Positions 36,569 through 36,852 of a stretch of DNA of 36,852 bases are shown here, piece by piece; positions within the stretch are counted from its first letter, which is position 1; each line of letters starts with the position of its first letter. The DNA comes from a virus: the IMG/VR virus record IMGVR_UViG_3300042303_000322, positions 1-36,852 of that record, one strand, 5' to 3'. Under the pieces are notes generated by a model, which was not told the origin of the DNA, did no database searches, and saw nothing but the letters and a program-made list of their open reading frames with translations. Position numbers and translations under genes: made by a program.

Positions 36569-36852
36569 CTATTTTTTCAAATAATCTTGAATAGTTTCTG
36601 AATCATTTCTTTCCCAAGGGTAAACAATCCACTCTGTTCCTACTTCTTTTGAATAGAAGTCTGGGGTAAATATTGCTGTTGGTTTGTAATGAAGCGTTGC
36701 AGTATACATTCCAATAGTCTTTTTTAACGTCTCTCCTGTATCGCAAATGTCATCTACAACAAGAGTATCTTTATTTATTCTACTAACGAAAGGTATATGG
36801 AGCTTGTGGGAGATCATTACTGCTGGTATTAATCCTCCTCTTTGAATACCTG
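36569..36852 (-). CDS. Type I phosphoribosyltransferase (xanthine/hypoxanthine-type), 5' end outside window
   Basis: The frame stays open to the right edge: from there it reads GIQRGGLIPAVMISHKLHIP, then the PRPP-binding loop TLVVDDICDTGETLKKTIG with the Asp-Asp pair, and ends WIVYPWERNDSETIQDYLKK. The R-G-G-L substrate loop and the W-x-V-x-P-W-E end are typical of bacterial Gpt-like xanthine/guanine phosphoribosyltransferases. It salvages purine bases with PRPP. Residues before GIQRGG are off the window. It is the last gene before the folE promoter. Confidence 0.85.
   Translation of the reverse strand, partial: GIQRGGLIPAVMISHKLHIPFVSRINKDTLVVDDICDTGETLKKTIGMYTATLHYKPTAIFTPDFYSKEVGTEWIVYPWERNDSETIQDYLKK

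Overview
The window looks like about 37 kb from the middle of a large, AT-rich, lytic-type tailed phage of a Bacteroidetes (probably flavobacterial) host. All genes I can support lie on the minus strand, so the text below follows transcription from high to low coordinates. Genes are packed edge to edge with ATGA, TAATG or longer overlaps. The host inference rests on promoters of the form TTG-N20-TATnTTWA (close to the Bacteroidetes TTG...TAnnTTTG consensus), scarce Shine-Dalgarno sequences, a Bacteroidetes-style Hc1 histone-like protein, a DUF4494 protein and a signal peptide ending FSQA. No capsid, tail, terminase, tRNA or CRISPR feature was seen.

Right part (36852-29206), nucleotide metabolism, DNA modification and replication. 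There is a partial phosphoribosyltransferase, GTP cyclohydrolase I (FolE), a DUF4494 protein and a MazG-like pyrophosphohydrolase. Then come a TGT-like DNA guanine transglycosylase (DpdA), an unlisted 58-aa protein, a formyltransferase that fits DpdN, a NadR-like kinase, QueF and a 93-aa protein, followed by a family A DNA polymerase. FolE + QueF + DpdA + DpdN-like predicts a 7-deazaguanine DNA modification: preQ1 placed in DNA and formylated to 7-(formylamino)methyl-7-deazaguanine. QueD, QueE and QueC are not in the window.

Middle-right (29202-23976), chaperones and lysis. GroES, GroEL and the Hc1-like protein are followed by small membrane and zinc-ribbon proteins and a strong terminator. 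The lysis block has a small two-TM protein (possible holin), a GH19 endolysin, a second holin candidate and a nested pair of spanin-like proteins.

Centre (23909-8084), sugar and glycan island. DUF3310, a Cas4/AddB-like Fe-S nuclease and a ribbon-helix-helix protein lead into about 14 kb of glycosyltransferases and NDP-sugar enzymes. The enzymes are an RfbH-type 3-dehydrase, an RmlB-like 4,6-dehydratase, a YerE-like ThDP enzyme, acylating acetaldehyde dehydrogenase, 4-hydroxy-2-oxovalerate aldolase, an SDR reductase/epimerase and an FkbM methyltransferase. Together they suggest a two-carbon-branched deoxysugar and its transfer to a glycan.

Left part (8056-1), small genes. It holds many short conserved or unknown proteins, a degenerate HNH protein, a DksA-type zinc finger with an acidic tail, a DUF932 protein, a cluster of small membrane proteins ending in an SPFH/prohibitin-like protein, and a run of very short genes. 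I recovered seven short complete genes from raw sequence (397-546, 900-1067, 1424-1522, 1539-1715, 5893-6021, 27003-27170, 33855-34031), plus one open at the left edge.

Regulation. Ten promoters share an exact 20-nt spacer. In four of them a terminator hairpin sits in the spacer, so the upstream operon's terminator and the next operon's promoter share DNA. Two nearly identical GC-rich elements (1374-1417, 26945-26990) sit in untranslated gaps and are unexplained.
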